Origin: Myotis daubentonii
Taxonomy: Eukaryota; Chordata; Mammalia; Chiroptera; Vespertilionidae
Direction: 5' to 3'
Length of the DNA: 64,000 nt
Assembly (NCBI RefSeq): GCF_963259705.1
Contig: NC_081840.1
Location: forward strand, 153,014,282 to 153,078,281
Notes under the pieces: generated by a model
The model's input: only the letters and a program-made list of their open reading frames with translations
What the model was told of the DNA's origin: nothing
The model's database searches: none
In this document: positions 12,100 to 23,830 of the stretch, piece by piece
How positions within the stretch are numbered: the stretch's first letter is position 1
Layout of the letters: each line of letters begins with the position of its first letter
Program-made: the position numbers and the translations under genes

Positions 12100-13494
12100 T
12101 AATAATAATAATGAAGCTATGTCTTTTGGAAATTAATGTCCTATTATTATAGCACCTGCATTTATTTCTTAAAAACAAACATTCTGCATGGAAATACTGA
12201 GAGGCTTCTGCTATTGCTTTAAATGTTAAATTACAACACTTTCCATGTGAATCCAAGCTCTTATCCATTTCATTGTCCTGAAATATCACTAAAATTCAAT
12301 AAACCATCTATACATAAGCAGAAATTACATTAGGAGATAAAATGCTTAAAGCATTTTCCCCAATCAGTTAAAAATATTTTGTTAGCAGATATCTGAGATG
12401 GTTACTGAAAAATGATCAGAAACAGGTAGTTGTCTGGTAATTATAAATTATATGGGGAAATATAAAATTATGTACAAGTTTCTAATTCACTTCATGAAAA
12501 TAGGAATAATACATAAAAAGATAATTTACATAGAACAAAAAAATGATGTTTAAACATGTGAAGATATATACAGCCTCGCTAACAATAAAAAATGGTAAAT
12601 TGAAACAATAAAATTTCATTTTTACATAATAACTGGCAGATATTTGAAAAAAAATAATTATATGATATCTTCCTTTAAAAAACATTATATGAGACCATAA
12701 TGCTACCTTTTATAGTAATACAAATAAAACCTCAGTGGAATAATCTTTTTATCTCATCATTATGTGTTCTTTAATACTTTTTGGAATGTGTATGAATTTG
12801 TCCTTTTCTCCTTCACTCATTTATTCATTTAGCAGAGTAATTGGCACAGTGAAAATTTGGGTGAGTTTCAAAAGTGCAAATAATTGGTGCAAACTGGAGA
12901 CATAGGAAGAACCAGAAAAACAGGAGTGGAAGTCAAAGGAATCTGGACATGCTTAGGAGATGAGGCTTACCTCTTCACATCATTGGAAAGCCACAGTGGA
13001 GTTGAAATATGGGAGCAGCAGTGGCAATCACTATTCTGGTAGATCACTATGGAGACGATGTGTGCATGATTGAAATAGAATATTAGAGAGGTTGAAACAA
13101 ATTAAAGAAAAAAACCCAACCCCTCAGAGGGTGTTGTCAAAATGGGGCCGTTGAAACTTGATGTTTCTATCAGAGAAGAGCTGTGGGTAATGGCAGAACC
13201 TAGGGCAGCCCCTGGGTACAGATCTCTAAAATGGAACAAAGTTGAAGTTCTTAATGATTGTGCAGGGTATCTACTACAGGGACCAGATCTTCAATGAGCT
13301 CTAGAAGCTTGTTGGGGCGCAATGGGGTTGTTTGAGCTGGAAGGCGAATGTCTTAGTGCATGATTTGCAAAGGGGGTTGAGGGTCATGTTGGGGAGCTGA
13401 GGGTATGATCCTCCTGACATCAGGTCTGAGGTATACACACTTGAGAGTATGAGCCTGTGCCTTGAAAGTGGGCTTTGGGGAATAAGTGCATTCT
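12100..13494. other. Unique AT-rich DNA, nothing recognised
   Basis: Follows a short AAT run at 12,100-12,112. No gene or nameable repeat. Confidence 0.45.
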
Positions 13495-13508
13495 GGGGGG
13501 GGGGGGGG
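13495..13508. repeat. G14 homopolymer
   Basis: Uninterrupted run of 14 G. Its exact length may be a sequencing or assembly artefact. Confidence 0.85.
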
Positions 13509-14280
13509 AACTTACTTTAAGGAGCAAAAATAGATAAAATATTTTGTTAAAACAAAGTTGTAGGGATTTTTTGTATTCTGAAGGCTGCAAAAAAGAAGAA
13601 GGAAGGATCCAGGGAGAAGAAACCCAAAAAGCACAGAAAAAGAATGTGTAGGAGATTCCAGGGTGTCAGGGGAATTTACGTTGTAAGTTTGTGTGTGTTA
13701 CCTGTGTGTCTGCTCTATAAAAGAGAAAGGGCACATTTTGACTGTGTCTTGGCAGAATCTTAATAAATTTCAGTGACAATTCTGGAGGAGTGTGAGTCTA
13801 GGATGCTAGTATTTAGGAAGAAACTCAACTCTCATTGTCTGAGGGTTTGTGATGGCTACATCGTAATAGGTCCACAGCAAAATAGGCTGAAGTGCCTGAA
13901 TAGAAGTTGCAGAGCTCAGGTAGGCTCCCTGTCTGCTCAGCATCAGGCCCTGGTGCCAGGGTTGTTCCAGCGGATGGGCGAGGTGCTAGGAGAGCCTAGG
14001 AGAATCACTTCCAGAACAACACAGACAAGTTGATGCTCTGTACTCAGAGAATGGACAAAGGCTCAAAGTGAAGGACAGAGTTAAAACTAAGTTGTCTTTT
14101 TCTGAATTTTACTTAGAAAATTAAAATACCTTTTCTATTTTGTTCTCACATAGTGATAATCAGGTACTGAGGAATTGAAATGTAAAGTAACTACTATCTT
14201 AGGCACAGAAAAAGAGAACTCAAAAAGATTTTTTATTCTTCTAGAATCAGATATATGAAGTGCAAAGAATAGCCAGTTTA
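13509..14280. other. Unique DNA, nothing recognised
   Basis: The plus-strand frame 13,773-14,033 (86 codons) is unlike any family I know and has no supporting context. Confidence 0.4.
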
Positions 14281-14459
14281 TCCTATATAATAAAAGCCTA
14301 ATATGCAAACCATCCCCTTGACCTGGAGTTCGACCAGGAGTTTGACTGGGGGGCAAGGCCAGCTGGCCAACCACCCATGTCTCCTCCCTCAAACCGGCCC
14401 CAACTGGGGCGAGCCGGCCGGACCCTACCCATGCACAAATTTGTGCACTGGGCTTCTAG
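14281..14459 (+). mobile_element. HeliBat, 179 bases, complete ends
   Basis: Textbook short HeliBat. Host A is followed by 'tcctatataataaaagcct' at the 5' end. The 3' side has a perfect 16-base palindrome (tgcacaaatttgtgca, 14,432-14,447), then 'ctgggctt', CTAG and host T. No target duplication, as expected for Helitrons. It is non-coding, so it was mobilised by proteins supplied elsewhere. Confidence 0.95.
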
Positions 14460-16195
14460 TTGTTATATAATTTGTGCAGAACAGAAAAGAGTAGTAAGAA
14501 CAGTTGAAGAACCACTGGAATTAAACTTTGCTTCTCCAGTGAGGCTGCACCAAATAGTGTATAGGAATAAAGATGTAAGAAGATCTAGAAATTAATGAGG
14601 TACTACATATGCATATTAGAGATCATAAACCCTATGAAAGTCCAGCAATTGTAAAGTGCAAAAACAAACTGTGAATCGTTTTACAAAATGGAAAATATTC
14701 AAAAGAAGTGAAGAAGAAAATGAGGAACCTAGAAATGAATGAAAGTATGTTTGTTATGAAAGTGTGTTTTGAAAGAAAAAAGTTCATACCAGGAAGTTGT
14801 GAAAACTCTTTTGCTATAGGGGGAATTTACATATATTATAACTTACCAGAACAAGTTTTTGTTTTAAAGAGTTCGTTCCATTTTTAGATGAAGATATATT
14901 TGATTATCTTCAATCTGAGAGTGACCAAAGATTCTACTAAGTTAAAAAAAAAAAAAAGAGAGGCTGAGCACATTGTAATTCAACATTACTTCTAGTTGTA
15001 CTAGTGTGATTTTCAGAGCTAGTAATATACAGTAACTTATAAAGTAGACTATCCTTAATTCTGACTGTTACTCTGCATGACCTCATGTCTATTTTTAAAA
15101 CTTTCTTATTATCCGAAGTAGTGTTCTGGCACTAGTCTTTTACTTTTACTTTGGGGTTAAATCTATCCTAAGGCGATCATTGGGAAGCCAGTCTTTTCAC
15201 TCTATAAGCTTATTTTATTGGAAATCTCATCATGTCCTGATCTCTAAATGATTGTTTTCTGCTTCATCTTTGGGGCATGTAGAAAGTGCTTTTAACATGC
15301 CTAATGCACACAAATTCCCTCAAATGGAACTGTGGATCAACCCAGTAACATTTGTCCTCCACTTAACACTTACACAAACCCCACCTGCTTTAAATATTTA
15401 GTCAGTCATTGGCTGCATTTTGCCATATTAATTTTTATGAATCCAGAATTAATTATCTTATTAATATCTTTACAATTTCAGAAGAGGCTGGTGTTTTTTG
15501 GGGGAAATGAAATGATATGACTGTGATCATGTGCAGCTCTGTTGAGGGTGCGATTTCAAAGAGTGATTCTGTGGGGAATGAGTTTGATCAATGGTGGAGT
15601 TATGGAAAACACCTTTGGCTTCTGCATTGTTAATGATGACAAATGGGGGTTACATTGTTTACTAAAGATAAGCAACTTATACCAAAATAGTAGTAGATTT
15701 ACTTAAGAAAAAAACAAACAAAAATGCAAAAAGTTGTATATTCTGAACAATGCAACATCTACTTATTTCATCCATGGGAATATTTAGCTTATGGAAAATT
15801 TCCCAATAAGCCACTCTAGAGTGAACTTTGCATTATGGCAGAGTCAAGAGATAGGCGAGGCACATACAATTGGTAAGATTATATAAGCCTATTGTTGAAA
15901 ATTCCATGTTGGAACAGAGTAAGTTTATCCAAAGGAGCATGAAGTTGACGTTTAGTGTGTAATTATTCTGCCTTGAAAAACAGTGCACGCCATTTTGCTC
16001 ATAAATTGGCATTTCCAGATAATTTCGCTATGTATTACCTATGCATCACTCAGTATTATACGATACAAGTCACAACTCAAACACTCTCCCCTTTTGTAGA
16101 CAAATAATTGTGCCCAGAACAATTAATAATGATACTAGAAGGGCATTTTGTACTATTTACAGTACATTTTATACTATTAATTATTTTAATTCCAT
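14460..16195. other. Unique DNA, nothing recognised
   Basis: AT-rich, with an A-run near 14,943. No exon or young repeat supported. Confidence 0.45.
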
Positions 16196-16199
16196 TTTT

Positions 16200-16440
16200 T
16201 AAAACAACCTATGAAGCAGGTATTATTATTTGGATTTTGTAGATGAGGAAAAGGAAGCACCAAGAGCTTAAGTAACTTGCTGAATTGACAGTTTTGGAGA
16301 CACCCTGGGTCAGAGCACAAATACAGACAGCTGGGGTCCAAGGCAAGCTCATACCAGAGCAATAAGCTGCATCTCACATTCCACCTGCACCCAGAATAGA
16401 CAAGGACTCACCCAAGGTCAGATAGCTATTTGAAAACCCA
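16200..16440 (-). mobile_element. MIR-like SINE remnant, antisense
   Basis: The pieces 'gtagatgaggaaaaggaag', 'gcttaagtaacttgctga' and later 'cacccaaggtcagatagct' follow the antisense order of the MIR core, in two partial stretches. It is old and diverged. Confidence 0.6.
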
Positions 16441-17940
16441 GAAAAGACTTGTTAAGTTACTCTTTCTGCCCAGATATATATCTAAGGTCAGCTAATTAAG
16501 TTTTCATCCCAAATTCTGAAAGCCACACATAATAAATAATTGAACATTTCTCAACCCAATTTCCAGTATTTATTTGCATATTTATTAGACTTGAGGTTTA
16601 TAATTTTCCTGCTTACATTATTTCTTTTGACACTTCTATTTCCTCATGTGACTTTGGCTTATCCCCAAGGATACTGGATCCATAAGGAGAGGAATTCTCT
16701 CTCAATTTCTCATGTGAATCCCCTGCACTGGCTCTTCCTCATTTTATCATCCCTTTTGTTGACTTTATAAATGGAAACTGGGCAGTTTTTCTATGTCCTG
16801 TGGGTCAAATTACGATTTGGGAAAAGATTTTCTAAGTATCTTTTAAGAAAAGACAGCTTTATAAGTCCCATATCTATTTAAAAAAAAATCCACTTCCACT
16901 TGAATCACTCCCGTAAAAATTTTAATGACCATACATCAGCAAAACTACAGGACAGTTATTAAAACAGAACCATGAATAATTTCTAAAGTCCTTCTACTTC
17001 CTGGGTGCCAGTGATGGCGACAGATAATAATAATTTAGCACATCTCCCAGGATTAGTTGGCTCAGTAAGAAGCTGTCCATTTGGTATGTGACTGCTTCTT
17101 CAATCACACTGGAAGGAAAGCTACACAGAGCTGGCTCAGTGTCACCCCATCTCATTAGAGTGCGGAAACGGCAGTGGGTCACATTTGTAAGGGAGATAAT
17201 AGGTGAGTGGTTTGCATTGTGTTCTCAATCCTACTGAATAAATATCCATTTGACTTTCAGATGGTGATTAAGTGAAATAAAACCTAATAGCGCCATTCTA
17301 CTTGTGTTGAATGATCTTCATTTGTGCAACTAAAAACAGTGGATTGTTCAGTTCAGTGGCAGGTTTGTTGTTCAGAATTTTTTTTTTTTTTTTTTACATA
17401 AAAGCATGTTTTTTCTAAGTAAGGCAATCTGTAGATTTTCTTCAGGTTAATGAATTTCTTTTCCACAATACCTTCTCATTTACAAAGTTTATGCAGCTCA
17501 CAGAAACTTGGTTAAAATGTATGCCTTTTGTTTGGAATCTTTTAACATTTATTCCTTTAGAATTTAGATTATTTTGAAGCAGTGACATGGAATTGGGTGG
17601 TGGGTTTAATGTAATTACAATAAAAAGGAGAAAATGGGAAAAAGCAAAAGACAGAGAAGACAATATTAATGGTTAATGATGCCTTTGGTCTTGTCAACAC
17701 TTGTCTGGGGGCCTTCACATGATATAGCCTATTAAAACATTTGTACACGACTTTTGAAACCTTTTTCTTAGTGGAGACATGATGTCCAAGTCCCATGAAA
17801 AAGTTGTGCTGAGCTAAGATCGCCATGGAGTTGATGTTTCTCTCTCGCTCCTCTTCTAATGTTGAATCATTTGAGCAAATTACTTTGGGTAAAGAGCATG
17901 TAGGAGCTACTATGGTTGCTCAGCCCTGACCCCCCAGAAC
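16441..17940. other. Unique DNA with a T18 run near 17,380
   Basis: No gene supported. The poly-T run may be the tail of an unrecognised minus-strand retro-insert. The frames 17,442-17,826 (minus) are not recognised. Confidence 0.4.
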
Positions 17941-17944
17941 TGGT

Positions 17945-18066
17945 CTGTTCTTTCTTTCTTTTTCTTCTTTATTGTTTAAGGTATTACATATGTGTCCTCA
18001 TCCCCCCATTGCCTTCCCCCCGCCACCCCACCCCATTCATGCCTTCACCCCCTGGTGTCCGTGTAT
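17945..18066 (-). mobile_element. Bat L1 3' end, antisense, very short copy
   Basis: Pyrimidine-rich start, then 'ttattgtttaaggtattac', 'atatgtgtcctcatcccc' and 'ccctggtgtccgtg'. The same block occurs at 22,528-22,768 and 40,010-40,420 in the same orientation, which marks it as a lineage L1 3' end truncated at its 5' side. Confidence 0.8.
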
Positions 18067-18443
18067 TTCTGACTTCACCTTCTGCTTGGTCCTGGAGCTT
18101 CGTCTGCAGAGCCCAGGAAGGCCTGCAGGTCTGGAGCCTGTGCAAGCCCTGAGCCAGTGGCTGGGGAGGCCTGTGATAGCCCAGAACTTTCCATTAGTGA
18201 CCTGCAAAATCCAAGGAGAGCTATTCTTCATGGGACTTTGTCTCAGATTCCTTCCCTTTTCTCTCCTGCTCCATCCCCTGCTGGGTTTCTCCTGAGTCAC
18301 CCACACTTGAGCTCCTCTCCAGAAAACCTGACCTAAGATTCAAATTAACTCTTTAGTATTGCAATTTCCTCCGTCAGGACCATGAATAAAACATGGCTTC
18401 CTCAGATTTACTTCTTTAGTCTAAACATAAGAATTGCTATTTA

Positions 18444-18666
18444 TGGTTTTTTTAAAATATATTTTATTAATTTTTTACAGAGAGGAAGGGAGAGAGACAG
18501 AGAATTAGAAACATCGATGAGAGAGAAACATCGATCAGCTGCCTCCTGCACATCTCCCACTGGGGATGTGCCCGCAACCCAGGTACATGCCCTTGGCTGG
18601 AATTGAACCTGGGACCCTTCAGTCCGCAGGCCGACGCTCTATCCACTGAGCCAAACTGGCTTCGGC
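18444..18666 (-). mobile_element. Ves SINE, antisense, full length
   Basis: tRNA-derived SINE. In antisense order it shows the A-rich tail, the GAGAGAG/CATCGATG stretch, 'ggggatgtgcccgcaaccc', and the complement of the pol III B box and A box (cactgagccaaactggc). It is flanked by a perfect 15-base duplication, aagaattgctattta, at 18,429-18,443 and 18,667-18,681. That proves L1-type retrotransposition and fixes the ends. The intact flanks suggest a fairly young insertion. Confidence 0.95.
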
Positions 18667-18681
18667 AAGAATTGCTATTTA

Positions 18682-19213
18682 AAATATGGTACTCTGGAAA
18701 AAAGCAGATGAACAAACTCAGGGAGACACACAATTTTGAGCTATAAACGCTGTTAGGAATCATCCGTTCCAACATGCCCACTTCATAAGCAAGGTGGCTG
18801 ATGTCCACAGTGACTTGTCCAAGACATTGCTCAATGAAAGGCACAATCTAGAGACTTGGATCTCAGCCTTCTGCATCTCCAGCTCTTTCTCTCTCCACTT
18901 GAAGTTATTCTGTGAGCAAGCAGTGCATCAGGTTCTGATAGCCTTAAACTCACCATCATAGTGGGGGTTTCAGAAGAGAATCTTCTACCCTGACATTTAA
19001 TTACATGGTGGACTGGTGATGTTCAGAGCATTGCTGCACAAATTCAGACACTAATGGAGTCTGGAGACCACTAAAATAGACAGAAAAGTAACTTCCAGTC
19101 TCTACTATGGCTGAGTTTCAAGATCTGTTTTATTAGAGCCACACAAATAGAATATATAATGGATATAAGTATATACTATATATAAAATTTACATGCACTT
19201 TTATGATATATAA
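18682..19213. other. Old diverged DNA, perhaps MIR-related
   Basis: Phrases such as 'gtgacttgtccaagacatt' around 18,810 hint at a MIR core. Support is weak and no gene is seen. Confidence 0.35.
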
Positions 19214-19355
19214 TTACTAATTTCTGAAAATCAGGGGTTATTTTTTGACATTAAGGTAAAATCAATTTTTCTATTATGTATCTAGCATACATACATAATA
19301 CAAATATTTTTACCTTGGTGCCATGAAATAACCTCTGATTTTCAGAATTTAGTAA
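19214..19355. repeat. Unassigned 142-base imperfect hairpin
   Basis: The left arm (19,214-19,261, beginning ttactaatttctgaaaatca) and the right arm (19,307-19,355, ending gattttcagaatttagtaa) are inverted copies with about 41 of 48 positions matching. The pairing resumes towards the loop (ctattatgtat against atacataata). The whole segment could fold into one long hairpin. The architecture is MITE-like, but I do not recognise the family and see no clear target duplication. Confidence 0.75.
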
Positions 19356-19491
19356 GTATTTTACATTACAGAAAATTATTTAAATGTATTTTTAAGCAAG
19401 GAAAAGCACTATTTATTTATTCATTTATTTATTTTGCATTAATAATGCAGCAGTGTTCAAGGCCAGGGGACATCATCCACAGGACAATGGT

Positions 19492-20163
19492 GTGTTTGTT
19501 TTTTTAAATATATTTTTACTAGAGGCCAGGTGCATGAAAATCTGTGCACTTGGGGAGGTTCCTCAGCCCAGCCTGCACCCTCTGGCAGTCCAGGACCCCT
19601 CAGGAGATGTCCACCTGCTGGCTTAGGCCAGCTCCCCAGGGGATAGGGCCTAAGTTGGCAGTCAGACATCCCTCTGGCAGCCCGGGAGCCCTCGAGGAAT
19701 GTCCAACTGACAGCTTAGGCCATCAGTTGGACATCCCTAGCACTGTGGAGGAGGCAGGAGAGGCTCTACGACTGCTGCTGCATTGACAGCCATCAGCCTG
19801 GCTTGTGGCTGAGCAGAGCTCCACCTGTGGGAGTGCACTGACCACCAGGGGAAGCTCCTGTTTTGAGCATCTGCCCCCTTGTGATCAGTGCACATCATAG
19901 CAAATGGTCATTCCTGGTCATTCCACCATTAGGGTAAATTTGCATATTACCCTTTTATTATATAGGATTGATTTCAGAGGAGAAGGGAGAAGAAGAGAGG
20001 GATAGAGACATCAATGATGAGAGGTAATCATTGATCAGCTGCCTCCTGCATACATCACACTGGGGAATTAGTTTACAGCCTGGGCATGTGCCCTGACTGG
20101 GAATCAAACCATTACCTCCTGATTCATAGGTCTATGTTCACCACTAAGCCATGCTGGACAGGC
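19492..20163 (-). mobile_element. Ves SINE, antisense, split by a HeliBat
   Basis: The A-rich tail (19,492-19,518) and the body (19,968-20,163) of one older Ves SINE are separated by the Helitron at 19,519-19,967. The join 'ttttta' + 'ttgatttcag' restores the usual Ves tail junction. The flanking repeat acaatggt is at 19,484-19,491 and 20,167-20,174. The body keeps the complement of the tRNA-like head, including 'gggcatgtgccctgactgg'. Confidence 0.88.
19519..19967 (-). mobile_element. HeliBat, 449 bases, antisense, inside a Ves SINE
   Basis: It starts CTAG + 'aggccaggtgcatgaaaat', preceded by host A. It ends 'cccttttattatatagga' before host T. It is the sister copy of 10,470-10,933 and also carries the inverted CTCF-like pair (19,836-19,890). 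Both ends are complete and sit between A and T of the SINE tail without duplication, which is the Helitron insertion rule. Confidence 0.93.
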
Positions 20164-20261
20164 AGAACAATGGTTTTGAAGACTTGCTCACCCCTACTTG
20201 GCTTCCACTCCCACATAGTAATCTCTGTATGTAAGCCTCATTGTAGAAAGACTTGTGATTA

Positions 20262-20596
20262 TCCTATATAATAAAAGTGTGATATGCAAATGAATGGCCG
20301 AACAGCGGATGACCATCCAGATGACCATCCGGACAACCATCCGGGACCACCCTATGACACCCACTGGCACCAGGCCAGCCAAGGTGGGTGTGATGTGATG
20401 GGTCGGAGTCCCAGCAATTGCCCCATGATCACCCCGCAGAGGAAGGCTCAGGCCACCAACTGATAGGCTGCAGTGGGTGAGCAGGGCCTCCCTCTGTGAG
20501 GGAAGCCCAGGTCCCGGGTGCCAGATGGAAGCCAGTGCTGGCATCCAGGGGAAGGAAGGTCTACTCTTGTACCAATTTTGTGCACTGGGCCTCTAG
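20262..20596 (+). mobile_element. HeliBat, 335 bases, third body type
   Basis: The ends are 'tcctatataataaaagtgtg' and 'tgcactgggcctctag', between A and T. The interior differs from the other copies. It has a short tandem run of 'gatgaccatccg'-like units (20,308-20,344) and a GC-rich body unlike the neighbouring AT-rich DNA. It is non-coding; the antisense frame 20,194-20,544 is incidental. Confidence 0.93.
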
Positions 20597-21405
20597 TAAA
20601 ACAATAATTCTATACCTAAATGGTAATTTCTTTCAATGCAATCAATAAATTAACAACTGGATCTAGAAAAACTTTCCCATTTGGCATTCTCTCTGCCCAT
20701 AGCCTCCAGGAAAACACAGAGATTCAGCTATTGTAAAATAATATGCTTTCCTCATCACACTTAAGTCATGTCATGTTTATTGCCTGCTGATTGATGAAAT
20801 GACTCTAATAATGCTCTATCACTTTTATATTTCTGCCAATTTCCTGAAACTCACTTAAAATTGGTGAGAACCCTTCTACTGAAAGTGGTAATTGTTTGTT
20901 AGATATAGGCAATGCCTGTGGAAAGTCACATAAATCAGCCTATGGATGCAGTCTTTTACTTTTACTGTTAAAGACATCTTGATGAGATAAGGGCATAAAG
21001 GGTGGAAGAGAATAATGGGCAGTATTTTAATTCTCATGAGGACATTGCTCTCTGTATAATCTATATCTGACCACAGTCACCCAGCTATTTAGAGACATAT
21101 TATGGACATGACTCCCAACAGAGAATCTTATCGAGCATCATATTTTTTCCCAAGGAGTTTACATTCCTCTGGGGAAGATATTTCAAGAATGCTATTCGGG
21201 AGGTAGCGTGAACTGAGTTTCAGTATACTTTCTTCAACATGTTGTAGGTAATATGTACTATAAGGGGTAACAAAATCATTATTCTTTCATTCTTTATTTT
21301 TATATGTTATACTTGTAAACTTGTGTAAAACTGTATTTGTGTTTGGTTCCCTATATAAGAGCAAAGATTAGAAAAATATATAACCAGATAACACAATATT
21401 ATTTA
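20597..21405. other. Unique AT-rich DNA, nothing recognised
   Basis: No gene or nameable repeat. Confidence 0.45.
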
Positions 21406-21409
21406 TCAC

Positions 21410-21799
21410 TAAACCAAAAAAAACCCAAACCTATCCAGTCATGAAAAGACATATCACAAAGAGAAAGGTGAAAGAAGCCAATCTGAAAAATTCATATACT
21501 GTATGATTCCAACTCTCTGACATTCTGGCAAAGACAAAACTATGGACACAGGGGTTGAAGGAAGCAGGGATGAAAAGGCAGTGTATAGAGGATTTGGGGG
21601 CAGTGAAACCACTCTGTCTGATAGTGTAATGGTGGGTTCATGTCATTAGACATTTGTCCAAAAACATAGAATATACAACACCAACAGTGATCCCAATATA
21701 AACTATGGACTTTGAGTGATAATGTCAGTGTAGGTTCACCAATTATAACAAATGCACTCATCTGATAGGGGATGTTGATAATGGGAGAAGAGGACTGTG

Positions 21800-21853
<54 letters not shown>

Positions 21854-21925
21854 CTTTCCCTATACCTCACTTTTAATTTTCCTGTGAACCTAAAACTGTT
21901 CTAAAAATTAAATCTTAATGATAAA
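21410..21925 (+). mobile_element. Old L1 3' end (L1M type), plus strand
   Basis: The series 'tactgtatgattccaact', 'gacattctggcaaagac', 'gggcagtgaaaccactct', 'actatggactttgagtga' and 'cctaaaactgttctaaaaat' is the usual 3' region of an L1ME/L1MB-like element. A TG microsatellite has grown at 21,803-21,851. The antisense frame at 21,540-21,761 lies inside it. Confidence 0.85.
21803..21851. repeat. (TG)n microsatellite
   Basis: About 24 uninterrupted TG units within the L1 3' region. It is likely to be length-polymorphic. Confidence 0.95.
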
Positions 21926-22527
21926 AAGACATAACACTGAAGCTTATAATAAGTAAATAAACCAAGGTACCAGGAGAAAAGTAACTTTGATGGCATTAGA
22001 ATATGCATTCTCCTTGCTAGATGTTGACATTCTTACTGACAGCATGAGGAGACGTCTTGACCCATTCATCAGCCATCTGTTGTGTTACTCTACAGTATTT
22101 CTCAAGCCTTTTCACCACAGCAAGCTTAGAGAACAGAAACTGACACCTGTGGGTACAGGAATACTTAAAGGTAGGTTTCTTTTAATATTTTTGGACCATG
22201 GTTGATTGCAGGTAACTCACTGAAACTGTAGAAGCAAACCCCCAGGTAAGGGGTAATATGCCTACTTTGTTATTACATGTAGTTCATCCTCCCACAGTTA
22301 TCTCCAATCTCTCAGCTTCCATTCTCAGAGAAAATGACATTTACCAAGTTTTATACTGTAACCCTGGGTTCAGTTTATATACATCCATGAGGGTATGTCC
22401 TTTTTTTAACATTCAATAAGATATGTGATATGGTGACTTCACACTGTGTTCTTTGCTATATTGTATTGTTTTATTTAGTAATGAATTGTGGGTACCATTT
22501 CATATTATGGTATACTGACCTGCCTTA

Positions 22528-22768
22528 TTCTTTTTTTTCTTTATTGATTAAGGTATTACATATGTGTCCTTATCTCCCCATTGCCCCCCCAACCCTCCCC
22601 CCACTCATGCCCTCAACCCCCTGGTGTCTATGTCCATTGGTTAGGCTTATATGCATGAATATGAGTCCTTTGGTTGATCTCTCCTCCTTACCCCCACCCT
22701 CCCCTACTTTCCCTCTGAGATTTGACGGTCGGATCAATGCTTCTCCATCTCTGGATCTGTTTTTGTTT
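22528..22768 (-). mobile_element. Bat L1 3' end, antisense
   Basis: T-rich start (antisense tail), 'ctttattgattaaggtatt', 'acatatgtgtccttatctc', 'ccctggtgtctatgtcca' and 'ggttgatctctcctccttac'. It shares its order with 40,010-40,420. It is a 5'-truncated, non-coding copy. Confidence 0.88.
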
Positions 22769-22769
22769 T

Positions 22770-23750
22770 AAGGTTGCACTGCATGAGATTCATACATGTA
22801 CTGTAATTCATCCAGCCAACATCCTGGTAACAAGCATCAATGTTGTCTCCAATTTGTTTACCCCAAATAATACAGCAGCACATGCTGTTTATTTATGTTG
22901 CTCTGGGTGCTTGTGAGAGCATTTATGTTGGATAGGCTTTAAAATGGGTCAGATGATAGGACCATTGTAATCAAAAATATATTGTCAAATTTAACTCCAA
23001 ACATTGTTCCAATTTGGGTGCCCCTTTCCCCACTTTTCTGATAATACTCATGGGTTTTGTGGGCTGTCCAGAAAGATGCAGCTTTCTCTTATCTACCCCC
23101 TCATCTCCCAGAAAACCATTCTTGACCAACTCTCATTTTAAACTTCCAGCCTCTCCTTTGTTCTATGCATTCTCAGAGCTTATTTCATCGTCACTAGGGA
23201 AATAGAGGAAATTAGAAGATAAATTCTAAGTATTTCCCCACCATATGTGCCCATTTAACTACCTCTGTAAGGTCTGTGTTCCTTTCTGTGGCCTTGGAAT
23301 TCTGCTCCTAACGAAGTCCAGCCTCTCTCTTGGTGTCTCACACTCTGTGTTGTCTCATGTGCTCAAGGACATCACTTCAGGAAGTCTCCCCCTCTCCCAC
23401 CATCATCTGTCTTCCTCTCTGAATATGTAAGAAGAATGCATATTCTAAGCATTCTCAGCACACACAGGTATAATTTTGACCATTTTAAGAGAAAAATATA
23501 TTGTCCTCACATGACTTTCCAACTTCGTCCCTGTTTTCCTGTCCCCGTTACAGCAAAACTCATTGGAAGGATCTGTATAGTCTTTCAGCCTGCTGTTCCT
23601 TTCCTCCTATTGCCTCCTGAACACTTTCCCCTGAAGGTGTGGGATCTGGAGAGAGACTTGGTAGGAGGACACAACAATTAATAAAAACAACCAGGCCAGA
23701 AACAAAGATAGTTATTGTGTAATGGAAACCACAAAATATCCTTCAAGAGG
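22770..23750. other. Unique DNA with possible L2 relics
   Basis: 'aaaaccattcttgaccaact' near 23,110 resembles an L2 3' region. Support is weak and no gene is seen. Confidence 0.35.
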
Positions 23751-23753
23751 GGA

Positions 23754-23830
23754 CAAAAACAAAACAAAACAAAACAAAACAAAACAAAACAAAACAAAAC
23801 AAAACAAAACAAAACAGAACAAAACAAAAA
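23754..23830. repeat. (AAAAC)n microsatellite
   Basis: About 15 pentanucleotide units with a single interruption (aaaacagaac). Confidence 0.95.
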
